A DNA stretch of 64,000 nucleotides from Planomonospora sp. ID67723 (GCF_015711605.1 NZ_JABTEZ010000001.1:2632001-2696000); one strand, 5' to 3'; shown: positions 7,063 to 18,250, numbered from the stretch's first letter. Notes: generated by a model not told the origin, from the sequence alone. Numbers and translations are program-made.

Positions 7063-8250
7063 ATGAACGACCGGCTCGCACGGGTCACACTGATGCGGCT
7101 GGCAGAGCCCGACGACGCGGTGATGGGCAGGCTCGTGGCCGCGTGCGGACCCGAGGCCGCCGTCGCGCAGGTCCGCGAGGGGCGGCTGGATCCCGGGGTC
7201 GTCCGGTGGTTCGGGAGCCTCCGCCACCGGGGTGCGGCCGATCCGGGAGAGGCGGCGGAACGGCTCGGCCGGATCGTGGCCTCATGGCGGGCCCGGCTGG
7301 CGGAGGCCGATCCCGTCCGGGACCTGGCCGGGGGCGAGCGCGCCGGGGCCCGGCTGATCATCCCCGGAGACTCCGAATGGCCGACCCAGCTGGACGACCT
7401 GGGGGAGTCCCGGCCCCATGCCCTGTGGCTGCGCGGCGAGGCGGACCTGCGTTTCTCCTGCGTCCGCTCGGTCGCGATCGTCGGTTCCCGGGCCGCCACA
7501 CCGTACGGCACGTACGTCGCGGCCGAGTTCGGCGCCGGGCTGAGCGAGCGGGGATACGGGGTGATCTCGGGAGGCGCGTACGGCGTCGACGGTGCGGCGC
7601 ACCGCGGCGCCCTCGCAGGTGGCGCGCCCACCGTCGCGGTGCTCGCCTGCGGCGCCGACGTCACCTACCCCAGCGCGCACCACGACCTGTTCGCGGCCGT
7701 GCGCGGGCAGGGCCTGCTGGTGAGCGAATGCCCGATGGGCATGCGGCCGACCCGGCCCCGCTTCCTGGTCCGCAACCGGCTCATCGCCGCGCTGGCGCGG
7801 GGCACGGTGGTCGTCGAGGCGGCGGTGCGCAGCGGGGCGCTGAACACGGCCGGTCACGCCGCAGAGCTCAACCGCAGGCTGGCGGCCGTGCCCGGGCCGG
7901 TGACCTCCGACACCTCGGCAGGATGCCACCGGTTGATCCGGCAGGGCATGGCGACCTGCGTCACCACTCCCGCGGAGATGGCCGAGCTCGTCGGTGTGAT
8001 CGGAGACGACCTCGCCCCCGATCCCCGGGGTCCGGTGCTCCCCCGTGACCTGCTCGCCCCGGAGACCCGCCGGGTGCTGGAGGCCGTGCCGGCACGGACC
8101 GGGACGGGTCCGGCGACGATCGCGGTGGCGGCGGGCGTCGATCTCGAGACCGTGCTCTCCTGCCTCGGCGGCCTGGCCGCGGCCGGATACGTCGAGCGCG
8201 TCCCCCGAGGCTGGCGCCTGCGCCCCGGGGGCGTGCCGGACCGGCCCTGA
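7063..8250 (+). CDS. dprA: DNA-processing protein DprA (Smf)
   Basis: 395 codons from ATG 7063, behind a strong GGGAGGGA site 47 nt after the comM fragment. The Rossmann-like DprA core shows IVGSRAATPYG at about residue 138, GGAYGVDGAAHRGAL at about 168 and LACGADVTYPSAHHDLF. PRFLVRNRLIAAL and SGALNTAGHA follow. Residues about 330-395 form a winged-helix tail. DprA loads RecA on incoming single-stranded DNA in naturally competent bacteria and is widely kept in actinobacteria. An internal RBS means it could still be translated despite the upstream disruption, though its promoter may now come from the element or the comM fragment. Confidence 0.95.
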   Translation: MNDRLARVTLMRLAEPDDAVMGRLVAACGPEAAVAQVREGRLDPGVVRWFGSLRHRGAADPGEAAERLGRIVASWRARLAEADPVRDLAGGERAGARLIIPGDSEWPTQLDDLGESRPHALWLRGEADLRFSCVRSVAIVGSRAATPYGTYVAAEFGAGLSERGYGVISGGAYGVDGAAHRGALAGGAPTVAVLACGADVTYPSAHHDLFAAVRGQGLLVSECPMGMRPTRPRFLVRNRLIAALARGTVVVEAAVRSGALNTAGHAAELNRRLAAVPGPVTSDTSAGCHRLIRQGMATCVTTPAEMAELVGVIGDDLAPDPRGPVLPRDLLAPETRRVLEAVPARTGTGPATIAVAAGVDLETVLSCLGGLAAAGYVERVPRGWRLRPGGVPDRP

Positions 8251-8331
8251 TCGGACCGGCCCCGGCCGGACCGGCTGGGGCCGGACTGCTGTGGCGCTGA
8301 GACGGCGGCGGCTGGACGGGCGGCCGCCGTG

Positions 8332-8937
8332 TCAGGAGGGCCCGGCGGGCCAGACCGGCAGAAGGCGGACCTTGCCGAGGCCGAGCAGGAGCAGCGGATC
8401 GAGGTAGTCGCGCTCCCGGAGCAGGCCCCAGTGGAGGCAGCCGGCCGGGCAGTGCCCGGAAGCGTCCTCGACCACGCCGATCACCTCGCCGGCGGAGACG
8501 TCCTGACCGGCCCGGACCGACGTACGGACCGGCAGGTAGGTCGTGCGCAGGCCGCCGGGGTGGATCACGGTGACGACTCCGCGTCCGGCGAGCGGTCCCG
8601 CGTAGCCGATTCTGCCGGGGCCCGCCGCGTGGACCCGCGCCCCGGGGGAGGCGGCGAGATCGACGCCTCGGTGTCCGGCCAGCCAGGGCTGTGGCGGAGG
8701 GGTGAAACCCCGCAGGACCCGGGAGCGGCCGGTGAGGGGCCACCTCCATCGGGACAGGGGTGCCGCCGTCCTCGCGGAGGCGGTGAGGAGGTCTTCCCGG
8801 TGGGCCGCTGGGGCCGGCGCTCTCCCTGAGGGAGGCGGGGCCGTGGCGGCCGGCGCCGGAGTGGCGGCCGCCAGGACGGGAACGGCGGCCGGGAGGGAGG
8901 ACAGGAGGGCAAGCATGACGAAGGGTCGAGGAGTCAC
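8332..8937 (-). CDS. Secreted M23 (LytM-type) peptidase-like protein
   Basis: 201 codons from GTG 8937, which overlaps the TGA of the upstream MFS gene (GTGA). ATG 8916 is an alternative. The N-terminus is a signal peptide (MLALLSSLPAAVPVLAAATP), then a Pro/Ala linker. The M23 domain has the zinc-binding GHRGVDLAA motif and a final CLHWGLLR. The usual HxH has Cys in place of the first His, so catalysis is doubtful while zinc ligation may remain. Such proteins trim peptidoglycan or activate amidases. It sits convergent to dprA. Confidence 0.8.
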   Translation of the reverse strand: MTPRPFVMLALLSSLPAAVPVLAAATPAPAATAPPPSGRAPAPAAHREDLLTASARTAAPLSRWRWPLTGRSRVLRGFTPPPQPWLAGHRGVDLAASPGARVHAAGPGRIGYAGPLAGRGVVTVIHPGGLRTTYLPVRTSVRAGQDVSAGEVIGVVEDASGHCPAGCLHWGLLRERDYLDPLLLLGLGKVRLLPVWPAGPS

Positions 8938-10409
8938 ATTCGCAAGGATGAGATCGACTGCATGTGCGTGAGGAACCGATCGGGATTCTGTGGATGGTCG
9001 GACGGCGCTGTGGACGGGCTGCTGCCGCACCGGGTGAGGGCGCTGTCGTCGCGGACGAGCCTCCTGCCGCGGCGGGAGAGCTCATCGTCGTACCAGGCAG
9101 ACCCGCCGCCGTACAGGCGGAACTCGGTGCCGAGACGGGGCAGCGGCCGCTTGCGTTCTGCCCGGGCGGCGGCTCGTGCGCGCCATTCGGAGACGGGACT
9201 GAGCGGGGAGCGCCAGAGCATCGGGATCGTCAGCAGCACTCCCGCCGCGCAGACCCACAGGACCGGCCGCAGGCCCAGCAGTTCGCCGAGCAGGCCGCCG
9301 GTGAGCCCGCCGAGGGCGACGATGCCCTGGAGGGCGAAGGTCGTCGTGGCGTTGACCCGGCCATGCAGGTGGGCGGGGGCCTCACGGAGGACGACGGCGC
9401 CGAAGCAGACGGCGAAGGCGACGATGGCCATGCCGGTGATCAGGGCGCTGGCCGACATGAGGGCGAACTTCGTCCAGACCGGTCCGGAGGCCAGGGCGGC
9501 GGTCACGAAGTCGAGAGGGAAGAGCAGCGCCGCGTAGACCAGCATGCGGTTCTCGCCGATCCGTTTGGCCAGGCGCGCGGTGACAGCGGCACCGAGCAGG
9601 CCGCCCACGCCGAAGAAGGCGGTGAGCGCGCCGATCATGCCGGCGGGAAGGCCGAGGACGGTGATCGCGTAGACGACGAAGAGGGCCGTGTACGCGCTGC
9701 CGAAGAAGTTGATCGTGACTCCTGCGCCGCAGAGCGCGCGGAGCACCGGATGCCGGGTCACCGTGGCCAGTCCCTCACGGATCTCGGTCCACATGCCCCG
9801 GGGCTCGGTCGGGGTGCGGGTCTCCGGAGCCCTGATGCTCCGGATCAGGAAGGCCGAGGCCAGGAAGGACACCGCGTCGACCAGCATCGCGAACGGCGCG
9901 GTGATGAGGTGGACGAGGGCTCCGGCGAGACCGGGCCCGCCGACGACGGCCACCGAGTAGGCCGACTGGAACCCCGCCAGGGCCTGGGTTCGCTGGTTCT
10001 CGTGCACCACCGAGACCAGGTGCGGGAAGTTGAACGCCCGGAAGACCACCGAGCAGGTCCCGACGAGGAAGGTGACCGTGATCAGCCATGTCACGGTCAG
10101 CAGACCGGTGAGCCAGGCGAGCGGGATCGTGAGCACGGCGGCGGCGGAGACGGCCTCGCAGGCGACCATGGTGGGCCGGTGCCGTCGCGTCCGGTCGGCC
10201 AGCGCCCCCGCCTGGAGGCCGATGAGCAGATAGGGAATCGAGGCGGCGGCGGTGAGCACTCCCATCTGGGCGGGCGAGGCGTCGAGCAGGGTGGCCGCGG
10301 TCAGCGGTACGGCCAGCCGGGAGACTTCGGTGCCGGTCTCGGAGACGGCTCGGGCGGAGAGCAGCAGCCGGTAGTCGCGCTGCTTGCGCAAGGGGGTGGG
10401 CTGGAGCAT
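8934..10409 (-). CDS. Major facilitator superfamily transporter, MFS_3/EntS-like
   Basis: 491 codons. About twelve hydrophobic segments, with the motif ALADRTRRHRP between helices 2 and 3 (cytoplasmic loop signature). A long polar C-terminal tail (about 70 residues) ends with the stop codon that overlaps the M23 gene. It resembles drug or siderophore exporters of the EntS/MFS_3 group; the substrate is unknown. It is divergent from an ArsR-type regulator with operator palindromes between them, a usual arrangement for a regulated efflux pump. Confidence 0.85.
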   Translation of the reverse strand: MLQPTPLRKQRDYRLLLSARAVSETGTEVSRLAVPLTAATLLDASPAQMGVLTAAASIPYLLIGLQAGALADRTRRHRPTMVACEAVSAAAVLTIPLAWLTGLLTVTWLITVTFLVGTCSVVFRAFNFPHLVSVVHENQRTQALAGFQSAYSVAVVGGPGLAGALVHLITAPFAMLVDAVSFLASAFLIRSIRAPETRTPTEPRGMWTEIREGLATVTRHPVLRALCGAGVTINFFGSAYTALFVVYAITVLGLPAGMIGALTAFFGVGGLLGAAVTARLAKRIGENRMLVYAALLFPLDFVTAALASGPVWTKFALMSASALITGMAIVAFAVCFGAVVLREAPAHLHGRVNATTTFALQGIVALGGLTGGLLGELLGLRPVLWVCAAGVLLTIPMLWRSPLSPVSEWRARAAARAERKRPLPRLGTEFRLYGGGSAWYDDELSRRGRRLVRDDSALTRCGSSPSTAPSDHPQNPDRFLTHMQSISSLRM

Positions 10410-10439
10410 CGGATCTCACGGGTCTTTCTGAAGGGTTCG

Positions 10440-10493
10440 CTTCATATTTATGAAGGTAACTCTTCAGAGTTGTGAAGGCAATGCTTCATATTT
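10440..10493. promoter_or_regulatory. ArsR-type operator region between MFS gene and its regulator
   Basis: Perfect palindrome CTTCATA-TT-TATGAAG (10440-10455), a second palindrome AACTCT-TC-AGAGTT (10458-10471) and a half-site CTTCATATTT (10484-10493). All lie in the AT-rich gap between the divergent starts at 10409 and 10516. TTCATA...TATGAA is the kind of symmetric site bound by ArsR/SmtB-fold dimers. Confidence 0.7.
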
Positions 10494-10515
10494 GGATGGT
10501 GGGTACGGTTGGCGC

Positions 10516-11118
10516 ATGACCAAGGAGAAGCAGCCGCTCAGCGACCCCAGGGCGATGCGGGCGCTGGCCCACCCCGCGCGGCTCGCCATCCTGAACAAAC
10601 TCCAGACGGACGGCGCCGCCACCGCGACGGAGGTCGCCGAGGTCGTCGGGGTCACTCCGAGTGCGGCCAGCTACCACCTGCGCATGCTGGCCAAGTACGG
10701 GTTCGTCGAGGACGCGCCGCCGCGAGGGGACGGCAGGGAGCGCCTGTGGCGGGGGGTCCGGACGAGCTGGACCGTCAGCCCCGAGATCGACGACCAGCCG
10801 GAGGTGCGGGAGGCCAAGAACGCGCTGATCCAGGTGGTCCGCGACGAGGCCGCGGCCGCGGCCACCCGGGCGCTGCGCAACTTCGACCGGGAGTCGCCGG
10901 AGTGGCAGGAGGCGAGCACGTTCGCCCGCTCCGCGCTGTTCCTCGACGCGGCCGAGATGAAGGAGCTCATGGCGCGGATCGACGAGCTCCTCGGCCCCTA
11001 CCTGCTCAGTGCCAGGAGCCGGAGCGAGGCCCCGTCGGGCGCGCGGGTCGCCGAGGCCCACATCACGCTGTTCCCCCGCGTCGAACGTCGGCCGCACGGG
11101 CTCCCCGCCGACGGCTGA
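10516..11118 (+). CDS. ArsR-family winged-helix regulator
   Basis: 200 codons from ATG 10516. Residues about 10-85 carry an ArsR-like winged helix ([19 protein letters not shown], then [21 protein letters not shown] and RLWRGV). The C-terminal about 110 residues are helical (HTH_20-type), with no metal-binding cysteine cluster, so the ligand is probably organic. It likely represses the divergent MFS exporter and itself through the TTCATA-type sites. A short hairpin CCCCGA-AAGG-TCGGGG follows the gene (about 11141-11156). Confidence 0.85.
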   Translation: MTKEKQPLSDPRAMRALAHPARLAILNKLQTDGAATATEVAEVVGVTPSAASYHLRMLAKYGFVEDAPPRGDGRERLWRGVRTSWTVSPEIDDQPEVREAKNALIQVVRDEAAAAATRALRNFDRESPEWQEASTFARSALFLDAAEMKELMARIDELLGPYLLSARSRSEAPSGARVAEAHITLFPRVERRPHGLPADG

Positions 11119-11354
11119 CCCCGCTCCCGGGCGTGGCTCGCCCCGAAAGGTCGGGGGGCGGCGCCGCTACGGGTACAATTTCCGATGGCCTGTCACTGGC
11201 GGGCCGACTTCGCATGCCCCATCAGGGGCCGTTCCCCCGGTCCGGACGAGAGTTCGGCGGGAGCGGTCCGGGGGCATCAGGGCGACAGCCGAGGGCTGTC
11301 GCGTCAACCGGAACCGCGCCCAGCGATGGGCGCCCCGATCTGGAGGACAATCAC
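11119..11354 (+). promoter_or_regulatory. rpsB promoter and leader
   Basis: 236 nt gap. It starts with the arsR hairpin terminator, then a TACAAT -10-like hexamer (11174-11179). A GC-rich leader of about 170 nt follows, with short inverted repeats (such as GACAGCC/GGCTGTC near 11283), ending in TGGAGGAC before the rpsB ATG. A structured leader before rpsB is where S2-type autoregulation is known in other bacteria, but I do not identify a named RNA family here. Confidence 0.4.
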
Positions 11355-12284
11355 ATGTCCACCCCCGTCGTCACCATGCGGCAGCTGCTCGAGAGCGGCG
11401 TGCACTTCGGTCACCAGACCCGTCGCTGGAACCCGAAGATGAAGCGCTTCATCTTCACCGAGCGCAACGGCATCTACATCATCGACCTGCAGAAGTCGCT
11501 GTCCTACATCGACCGTGCCTACGACTTCGTCAAGGAGACCGTCGCGCACGGTGGCACGATCATGTTCATCGGCACGAAGAAGCAGGCCCAGGAGGCCATC
11601 GCCGAGCAGGCCGCCCGCGTCGGCATGCCGTACGTCAACCAGCGCTGGCTGGGTGGCATGCTCACCAACTTCTCCACCGTGCACAAGCGGCTTCAGCGCC
11701 TGAAGGAGCTCGAGGAGCTCGACTTCGACAACGTCGCCGCGTCGGGGCTCACCAAGAAGGAGCTCCTCATGCGCCGCCGTGAGAAGGAGAAGCTGGAGCG
11801 CACCCTTGGCGGTATCCGCGACATGTCCCGCGTGCCCAGCGCGGTGTGGGTCGTCGACACCAAGAAGGAGCACATCGGGATCAGCGAGGCCCGCAAGCTC
11901 AACATCCCGGTCGTCGCGATCCTCGACACCAACTGCGACCCGGACGAGGTCGACTACCCGATCCCGGGTAACGACGACGCCATCCGCGCCGTCGGCCTGC
12001 TGACCCGCGTCGTCGCCGACGCCGTCGCCGCCGGCCTCATGGCCCGTGCCGGCGCCGGCCGTGGCGGCGACGACAAGCCGGCCGTCGCCGGTGGCGTCGA
12101 GCCGCTGGCCGAGTGGGAGCAGGAGCTCCTCGAGGGCGCTGCCGCCCCGGCCGCCGAGGCTGAGGCCGCCCCCGCCGAGGCTGAGGCCGCTCCGGCCGAC
12201 GAGGCCGAGGCTGAGGCCGCCCCGGTCGCGGAGAACGACGCCGAGGCTGAGGCCGCTCCGGCCGACGAGGCCGAGCAGGCCTAG
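11355..12284 (+). CDS. rpsB: 30S ribosomal protein S2
   Basis: 309 codons from ATG 11355 with GGAGGACA upstream. Begins [20 protein letters not shown], the S2 signature, and continues with canonical S2 blocks ([43 protein letters not shown]). The last about 55 residues are an acidic Ala/Glu/Pro repeat ([17 protein letters not shown]), an actinobacterial C-terminal extension. S2 sits on the solvent side of the small subunit and anchors S1 or mRNA. It is the first gene of the rpsB-tsf pair. Confidence 0.98.
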   Translation: MSTPVVTMRQLLESGVHFGHQTRRWNPKMKRFIFTERNGIYIIDLQKSLSYIDRAYDFVKETVAHGGTIMFIGTKKQAQEAIAEQAARVGMPYVNQRWLGGMLTNFSTVHKRLQRLKELEELDFDNVAASGLTKKELLMRRREKEKLERTLGGIRDMSRVPSAVWVVDTKKEHIGISEARKLNIPVVAILDTNCDPDEVDYPIPGNDDAIRAVGLLTRVVADAVAAGLMARAGAGRGGDDKPAVAGGVEPLAEWEQELLEGAAAPAAEAEAAPAEAEAAPADEAEAEAAPVAENDAEAEAAPADEAEQA

Positions 12285-12329
12285 TCCTTCCGTACGGCGC
12301 GCAGCCGTACGACTCGAAAGGCTCTTTCC

Positions 12330-12361
12330 GGGTGGGCGCGCCCGTTGCGGGGCGCCCACCC
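12330..12361 (+). terminator. Hairpin between rpsB and tsf
   Basis: GGGTGGGCGC (12330-12339) pairs with GCGCCCACCC (12352-12361). Located in the 144-nt rpsB-tsf gap, it may attenuate read-through so that S2 is made in excess of EF-Ts, or stabilise the rpsB mRNA. Confidence 0.6.
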
Positions 12362-12428
12362 GATCCACCCAGACACCGATCTCATGCCGACTTCTGAGAT
12401 CAGTGATGATTCCCACGAGGAAAAGACA

Positions 12429-14085
<1,657 letters not shown>

Positions 14086-14090
14086 GACAC

Positions 14091-14297
14091 GAGCCCGACG
14101 GAGCGAGCGGAGCGGTACGCGACGGAGGAGCGGCCCGTGATGTGAGTGAGGAGGGTGAGTGCCCGGCATACAGGTGCGAGCCCGACGGAGCGAGCGGAGC
14201 GGTACGCGACGGAGGAGCGGCCCGTGATGTGAGTGAGGAGGGTGAGTGCCCGGCATACAGGTGCGAGCCCGACGGAGCGAGCGGAGCGGTACGCGAC
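14091..14297. repeat. 87-bp tandem repeat, about 2.4 copies, in the pyrH-frr gap
   Basis: Copies start at 14091, 14178 and 14265 (period 87). The first two are essentially identical and the third stops after about 33 bp. The unit starts GAGCCCGACGGAGCGAGCGG and contains purine-rich runs (GTGAGTGAGGAGGGTGAGTG). The period is a multiple of three, so open frames persist on both strands, but none has codon usage or a start that looks genic. It occupies most of the 301-nt gap between pyrH and frr. The remainder (14298-14386) carries the frr RBS. Confidence 0.9.
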
Positions 14298-14386
14298 ACG
14301 TGTTCACCGGAGGCCCGCCTCCGGCACGACAGCGGGCCGTGAAGCGCGCGAGGAACGGTGAGTGACGTAGAAGACAGGGAGCCGCT

Positions 14387-14944
14387 GTGATCGACGAAAC
14401 CCTCCTCGAAGCCGAGGACAAGATGGACAAGGCCGTCGCGGTGGCGAAGGACGACTTCGCCGGCATCCGCACGGGCCGCGTCACCCCGTCGATGTTCAAC
14501 AAGATCACCGCTGAGTACTACGGGACCCCCACCCCCATTCAGCAGCTGGCCTCGTTCCACGTCCCCGAGGCTCGCATGGTCATCATCCAGCCCTTCGACA
14601 AGGGGTCCATGGGCGCGATCGAGCGCGCCATCCGGGACTCCGACCTAGGTGTCAACCCGGGCAACGACGGCAACGTCATCCGGGTGGCCTTCCCCGAGCT
14701 GTCGGAGGAGCGCCGCAAGGAGTACATCAAGGTCGCCCGCACCAAGGCCGAGCAGTCCAAGGTCTCGGTGCGCAACATCCGCCGCCACGCCAAGGAGGCC
14801 CTCGACAAGATGGTCAAGGACGGCGAGGCCGGCGAGGACGAGGTGCGTCGTGCGGAGAAGGAGCTCGACGACCTCACGCACAAGCACGTCGCCAAGATCG
14901 ACGAGTTGCTCAAGCACAAGGAAGCCGAGCTGCTCGAAGTCTGA
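14387..14944 (+). CDS. frr: Ribosome recycling factor
   Basis: 185 codons from GTG 14387 behind AGGGAG. Starts [20 protein letters not shown], with the conserved [33 protein letters not shown] and [19 protein letters not shown] blocks. Length matches the family. With EF-G it splits post-termination ribosomes. The 87-bp repeat array separates it from pyrH, so it may have its own promoter. Confidence 0.98.
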   Translation: MIDETLLEAEDKMDKAVAVAKDDFAGIRTGRVTPSMFNKITAEYYGTPTPIQQLASFHVPEARMVIIQPFDKGSMGAIERAIRDSDLGVNPGNDGNVIRVAFPELSEERRKEYIKVARTKAEQSKVSVRNIRRHAKEALDKMVKDGEAGEDEVRRAEKELDDLTHKHVAKIDELLKHKEAELLEV

Positions 14945-14950
14945 GCCATG

Positions 14951-14990
14951 ATCCTTGTCCTGCGCGGGCTTTGACGCGCGGGACAAGGAT
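14951..14990 (+). terminator. frr terminator
   Basis: ATCCTTGTCCTGCGCG (14951-14966) pairs with CGCGCGGGACAAGGAT (14975-14990) with one mismatch and an 8-nt loop, followed by TTT. It ends 7 nt before the cdsA start, so it may also act as an attenuator or restrict cdsA translation. Confidence 0.8.
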
Positions 14991-14997
14991 TTTGCGT

Positions 14998-15840
14998 ATG
15001 AGAGTAGGACCTGTGGAACCAGCGGCGGGCGGTAACCGTACCGGCCGGAACCTTCCCGCCGCGATCGCGGTGGGCGTCGGCCTGGGAGCGGCCGTCATCG
15101 GCTCCCTCTACTCCCCGTTCAAGTGGCTTTTCCTGATCGTGGTGGTCGCCGCGGTGGGCGTCGGGGTGACGGAGCTCGTCCGGTCGTTCGCGGCCAGGGA
15201 CGCCCGGGTCCCCATGGTCCCGGTGCTCGCCGGCCTGGTGGCCATGGTCGGCGGCGCCTACTGGGGCGGGCCCGGATGGCTGCTCGGGATCTTCGCGACG
15301 ACCGTGGTGGCCCTGATGATCTGGCGGATGTTCCTGGGGACCGAGGGTTACGTCCGCGACGTCGGCGCGACGATCCTGGTCACGGTCTACCCGTCGATGC
15401 TCGCCGGGTTCGTGGCGCTCCTGCTCAAGCATCCGGCCGAGGGGCCGGACCAGGTGGTGGTCTTCATCGCCACCACTGTCGCGAGCGACATCGGCGGGTA
15501 TTTCGCGGGGATCTCCTTCGGCAGGCACAAGATGTCCCCGGTGATCAGCCCGAAGAAGACCTGGGAGGGTTTCGCCGGCTCGGCGCTGGCCTGCATGGCC
15601 GTGGGCGGCTGGCTGACGGTGTGGCTGCTGGAGGCGGAGCTCTGGAAGGGCGTGCTGATCGGTGCGGTCGTGGTGGTCTTCGCCACGCTCGGCGACCTGG
15701 TCGAATCGGTGATCAAACGGGATCTCGGGGTCAAGGACATGGGCAGCGTGCTGCCCGGCCACGGCGGGATGATGGACCGTCTCGACTCCCTCGTCGCCGC
15801 TCTGGTCCCGGTCTGGGCGCTGCTGACCCTGCTCACCTGA
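14998..15840 (+). CDS. cdsA: Phosphatidate cytidylyltransferase
   Basis: 280 codons from ATG 14998. Eight or so transmembrane segments. The CDP-alcohol synthase signature near the end reads KRDLGVKDMGSVLPGHGGMMDRLDS (given here in two parts: KRDLGVKDMGSVLPGHGG, then MMDRLDS). ISPKKTWEG is also present. It makes CDP-diacylglycerol from phosphatidate and CTP, the precursor of all membrane phospholipids. It sits immediately downstream of the frr terminator in the usual frr-cdsA-rlmN order. Confidence 0.96.
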   Translation: MRVGPVEPAAGGNRTGRNLPAAIAVGVGLGAAVIGSLYSPFKWLFLIVVVAAVGVGVTELVRSFAARDARVPMVPVLAGLVAMVGGAYWGGPGWLLGIFATTVVALMIWRMFLGTEGYVRDVGATILVTVYPSMLAGFVALLLKHPAEGPDQVVVFIATTVASDIGGYFAGISFGRHKMSPVISPKKTWEGFAGSALACMAVGGWLTVWLLEAELWKGVLIGAVVVVFATLGDLVESVIKRDLGVKDMGSVLPGHGGMMDRLDSLVAALVPVWALLTLLT

Positions 15841-15888
15841 CCCTGCTCACACGCTTCCGGTCCCGTACGAATGGTCCGGCGGGTGGCC

Positions 15889-16974
15889 CTACGCCGTCGC
15901 CCGGGTGAGCCGGCCTGTGGAGAGGCGGGGGAGCAGCGTCTCGTACCCGTCGGCGGCCACCAGCTCCAGTTCGTCCTCGGTGACCGGCACCAGCCAGAGC
16001 CACTGCACGGCGTCCCCGCCGAAGGTGAAGCCCGACAGGTCCGGCAGGCCGGGCATCCCGGTCAGCATGATGACGCCGCTGTAGCCGGAGCCGAGCGGGA
16101 ACGTCTCCGGCCGGTGATACCACCGGGCGGTGTGGCCGTGGCCGAGCCAGGTGACCGAGTGCCACGGGTACTGCCCCAGCCAGACCAGCAGCCGGGCCGC
16201 CTCGCGCGGGTCACGGGGGGTGGCGACGGCGAGCTCGACCCGGGCGTAGGCGTCCGGCCGGTCGATGTACTGCTCCACGGTGGGCATGCGCTGGCAGCTC
16301 ATCCCGACCGTGGACAGGATGGTGTGCCCGCGGCCCCGCTCCGGAGGCCGCTCGGTGATGCCCACGGTGGGCAGTCGTCCCCCGCCGGCGTCCCAGAAGC
16401 GGCCCGCGGCGCCGACGGCCCGGTCCAGGTGACCCATCACGAACTGCTGGAACGAGGCCCAGGCGCCGTCGCCGCCCCGCCACTGCCAGTAGGCGCGGGC
16501 CGCCTCCAGGCGGGGCACCAGCCCTTCGCGGGCCTCCTCCAGAGACCAGGCGAACGGCGTCTCGCCGATCGCGTCACGGGAGTAGCCCGGCATGGCCCGC
16601 CTCATGTCGGCCCAGCCAGGAATGACGGCGAGCAGCTCGTCGTTCTCGTAGAGGGCGACGCCGTCGCCCTCCTCGAACCAGAGGGGCCGCAGCGTTCCCA
16701 GCGGCGGCCGTCCGGAGGGGTGCCGGGTGTTCGCCCGGGGCGCCACCGGGGGGAGTTCGGAGTTCAGCCGGTTCAGGTCGATGGCAGGCGGAGCCGGCAC
16801 GTGGTTGGCCAGCCATACCGCTCCGTGCACCGTCCCCGTGGGCGCGCACAGGTAAGCTACCGAGGAGATCTCGTCGCGCTCGACCACCAGGGTCCGGCTC
16901 CCGTAGGGATTGACGTCGGTGAGCACGACCTCGACGCCGTCTCCCCGCGCCCCTGCGGAGCGGAATGTCGCCAT
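15889..16974 (-). CDS. Suppressor-of-fused (SUFU) domain protein
   Basis: 361 codons from ATG 16974. The C-terminal half matches the SUFU fold: GMSCQRMPTVEQYIDRPD, then ARVELAVATP and WLGQYPWHSVTWLGHGHT, ending with FGGDAVQWLWLVPVTEDEL. The N-terminal about 150 residues are less conserved. Bacterial SUFU proteins often serve as immunity-like or scaffold proteins. No toxin gene is adjacent here, so the role is open. It is convergent to cdsA and divergent from rlmN. Longer open frames upstream are antisense to rlmN and were discarded. Confidence 0.75.
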   Translation of the reverse strand: MATFRSAGARGDGVEVVLTDVNPYGSRTLVVERDEISSVAYLCAPTGTVHGAVWLANHVPAPPAIDLNRLNSELPPVAPRANTRHPSGRPPLGTLRPLWFEEGDGVALYENDELLAVIPGWADMRRAMPGYSRDAIGETPFAWSLEEAREGLVPRLEAARAYWQWRGGDGAWASFQQFVMGHLDRAVGAAGRFWDAGGGRLPTVGITERPPERGRGHTILSTVGMSCQRMPTVEQYIDRPDAYARVELAVATPRDPREAARLLVWLGQYPWHSVTWLGHGHTARWYHRPETFPLGSGYSGVIMLTGMPGLPDLSGFTFGGDAVQWLWLVPVTEDELELVAADGYETLLPRLSTGRLTRATA

Positions 16975-17046
16975 ACATCCGGACTCTAGATCAGGGCCGA
17001 GCACCGCTTCGAGTATTCGCGCAATCGTCGAGAGAAGGCTTCGCAC

Positions 17047-18171
17047 GTGTCGACCGCCAGCCCGACCGGGACTCCCGCCCCCGGCCAGCTCACCTTCGTG
17101 GCGCCCCGCCGGGCCAAGCCCGCGCGCCACCTGGCCGACCTGACCATGGCCGAGCGCCGGACGGCGGTCGCCGAGCTCGGTGAGAAGCCGTTCCGCGCCG
17201 ACCAGCTCTCCCGGCACTACTTCGACAAGCTCAACGGCGACGTGGCCGCGATGACGGACCTGCCCGCCACGGCGCGAGAGAAGCTCGGCACCGCGCTGTT
17301 CCCCACGCTTCTCACCCCGGTCAGGGAGCTGACCACCGACGGCGGCACCACCCGCAAGACGTTGTGGCGGCTGTTCGACGGCGCGCTGGTCGAGTCGGTG
17401 CTCATGCGTTACACCGACCGCACCACCATGTGCGTCTCCTCCCAGGCGGGCTGCGGCATGAACTGCCCGTTCTGCGCCACCGGCCAGGCGGGCCTGACCC
17501 GAAACATGTCGACGGCCGAGATCGTCGAGCAGGTCGTCTCGGGCGCCCGCGCCCTGGCGGCCGGCGAGGTCCCCGGCGGTCCCGGCCGGGTCAGCAACGT
17601 GGTCTTCATGGGCATGGGCGAGCCGCTGGCCAACTACAAGGCCGTGATCGGCGCCGTCCGCCGGCTGGTCGAGCCCTCGCCCTCGGGTCTGGGCATCTCC
17701 GCCCGCGGCGTCACGGTCTCCACCGTCGGCCTGGTCCCCGCCATCGGCAAGCTGGCCGCCGAAGGACTGCCGGTGACGCTCGCGCTCTCCCTGCACGCCC
17801 CCGACGACGAGCTCCGCGACACCTTGGTGCCGATCAACACCCGGTGGAAGGTCGCCGAGGTCCTCGACGCGGCCTGGGACTACGCCGCGAAGACCAAGCG
17901 CCGCGTCTCCATCGAGTACGCCCTGATCAAGGACATCAACGACCAGGAGTGGCGTGCCGACCTGCTCGGCAAGCTCATCAGGAACAAGCTCGTGCACGTC
18001 AACCTGATCCCGCTCAACCCCACCCCGGGCTCCAAGTGGACCGCGTCCCGCCCCGAGGACGAGCGGGCCTTCGTCCGCCGCCTGGAGCACCACGGCGTCC
18101 CGGTCACGGTCCGCGACACCCGCGGCCGTGAGATCGACGGCGCCTGCGGTCAACTCGCCGCCGCTGAATAG
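17047..18171 (+). CDS. rlmN: 23S rRNA (adenine(2503)-C(2))-methyltransferase
   Basis: 374 codons from GTG 17047. The radical-SAM cluster motif is [14 protein letters not shown] (CxxxCxxC). Further RlmN features are [42 protein letters not shown] and a catalytic Cys near the end (IDGACGQL). It methylates A2503 of 23S rRNA and A37 of some tRNAs. The typical position downstream of cdsA supports the call. Confidence 0.97.
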   Translation: MSTASPTGTPAPGQLTFVAPRRAKPARHLADLTMAERRTAVAELGEKPFRADQLSRHYFDKLNGDVAAMTDLPATAREKLGTALFPTLLTPVRELTTDGGTTRKTLWRLFDGALVESVLMRYTDRTTMCVSSQAGCGMNCPFCATGQAGLTRNMSTAEIVEQVVSGARALAAGEVPGGPGRVSNVVFMGMGEPLANYKAVIGAVRRLVEPSPSGLGISARGVTVSTVGLVPAIGKLAAEGLPVTLALSLHAPDDELRDTLVPINTRWKVAEVLDAAWDYAAKTKRRVSIEYALIKDINDQEWRADLLGKLIRNKLVHVNLIPLNPTPGSKWTASRPEDERAFVRRLEHHGVPVTVRDTRGREIDGACGQLAAAE

Positions 18172-18250
18172 CGGCTCCGCGGAGTCTCCCGAACAGGACG
18201 CCGCGGGACGCCGGTTACCAGAGGGATCCAAGTCCCCCACAAGTGCGCTG

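Noticed and set aside
6249-7664. Minus-strand ORF of 471 codons across the element end, comM and dprA
   Set aside because: Antisense shadow of comM/dprA; no domain, and it crosses the element junction.
14091-14297. CRISPR-like array
   Set aside because: Period 87 with no unique spacers: two identical copies and a partial one, so a tandem repeat.
14142-14342. Small ORF within the 87-bp repeat
   Set aside because: Exists only because the repeat period is a multiple of three; no RBS and no conservation seen.
15889-18240. Very long minus-strand ORF starting opposite rlmN
   Set aside because: Only the part after ATG 16974 is protein-like (SUFU); upstream it is antisense to rlmN.
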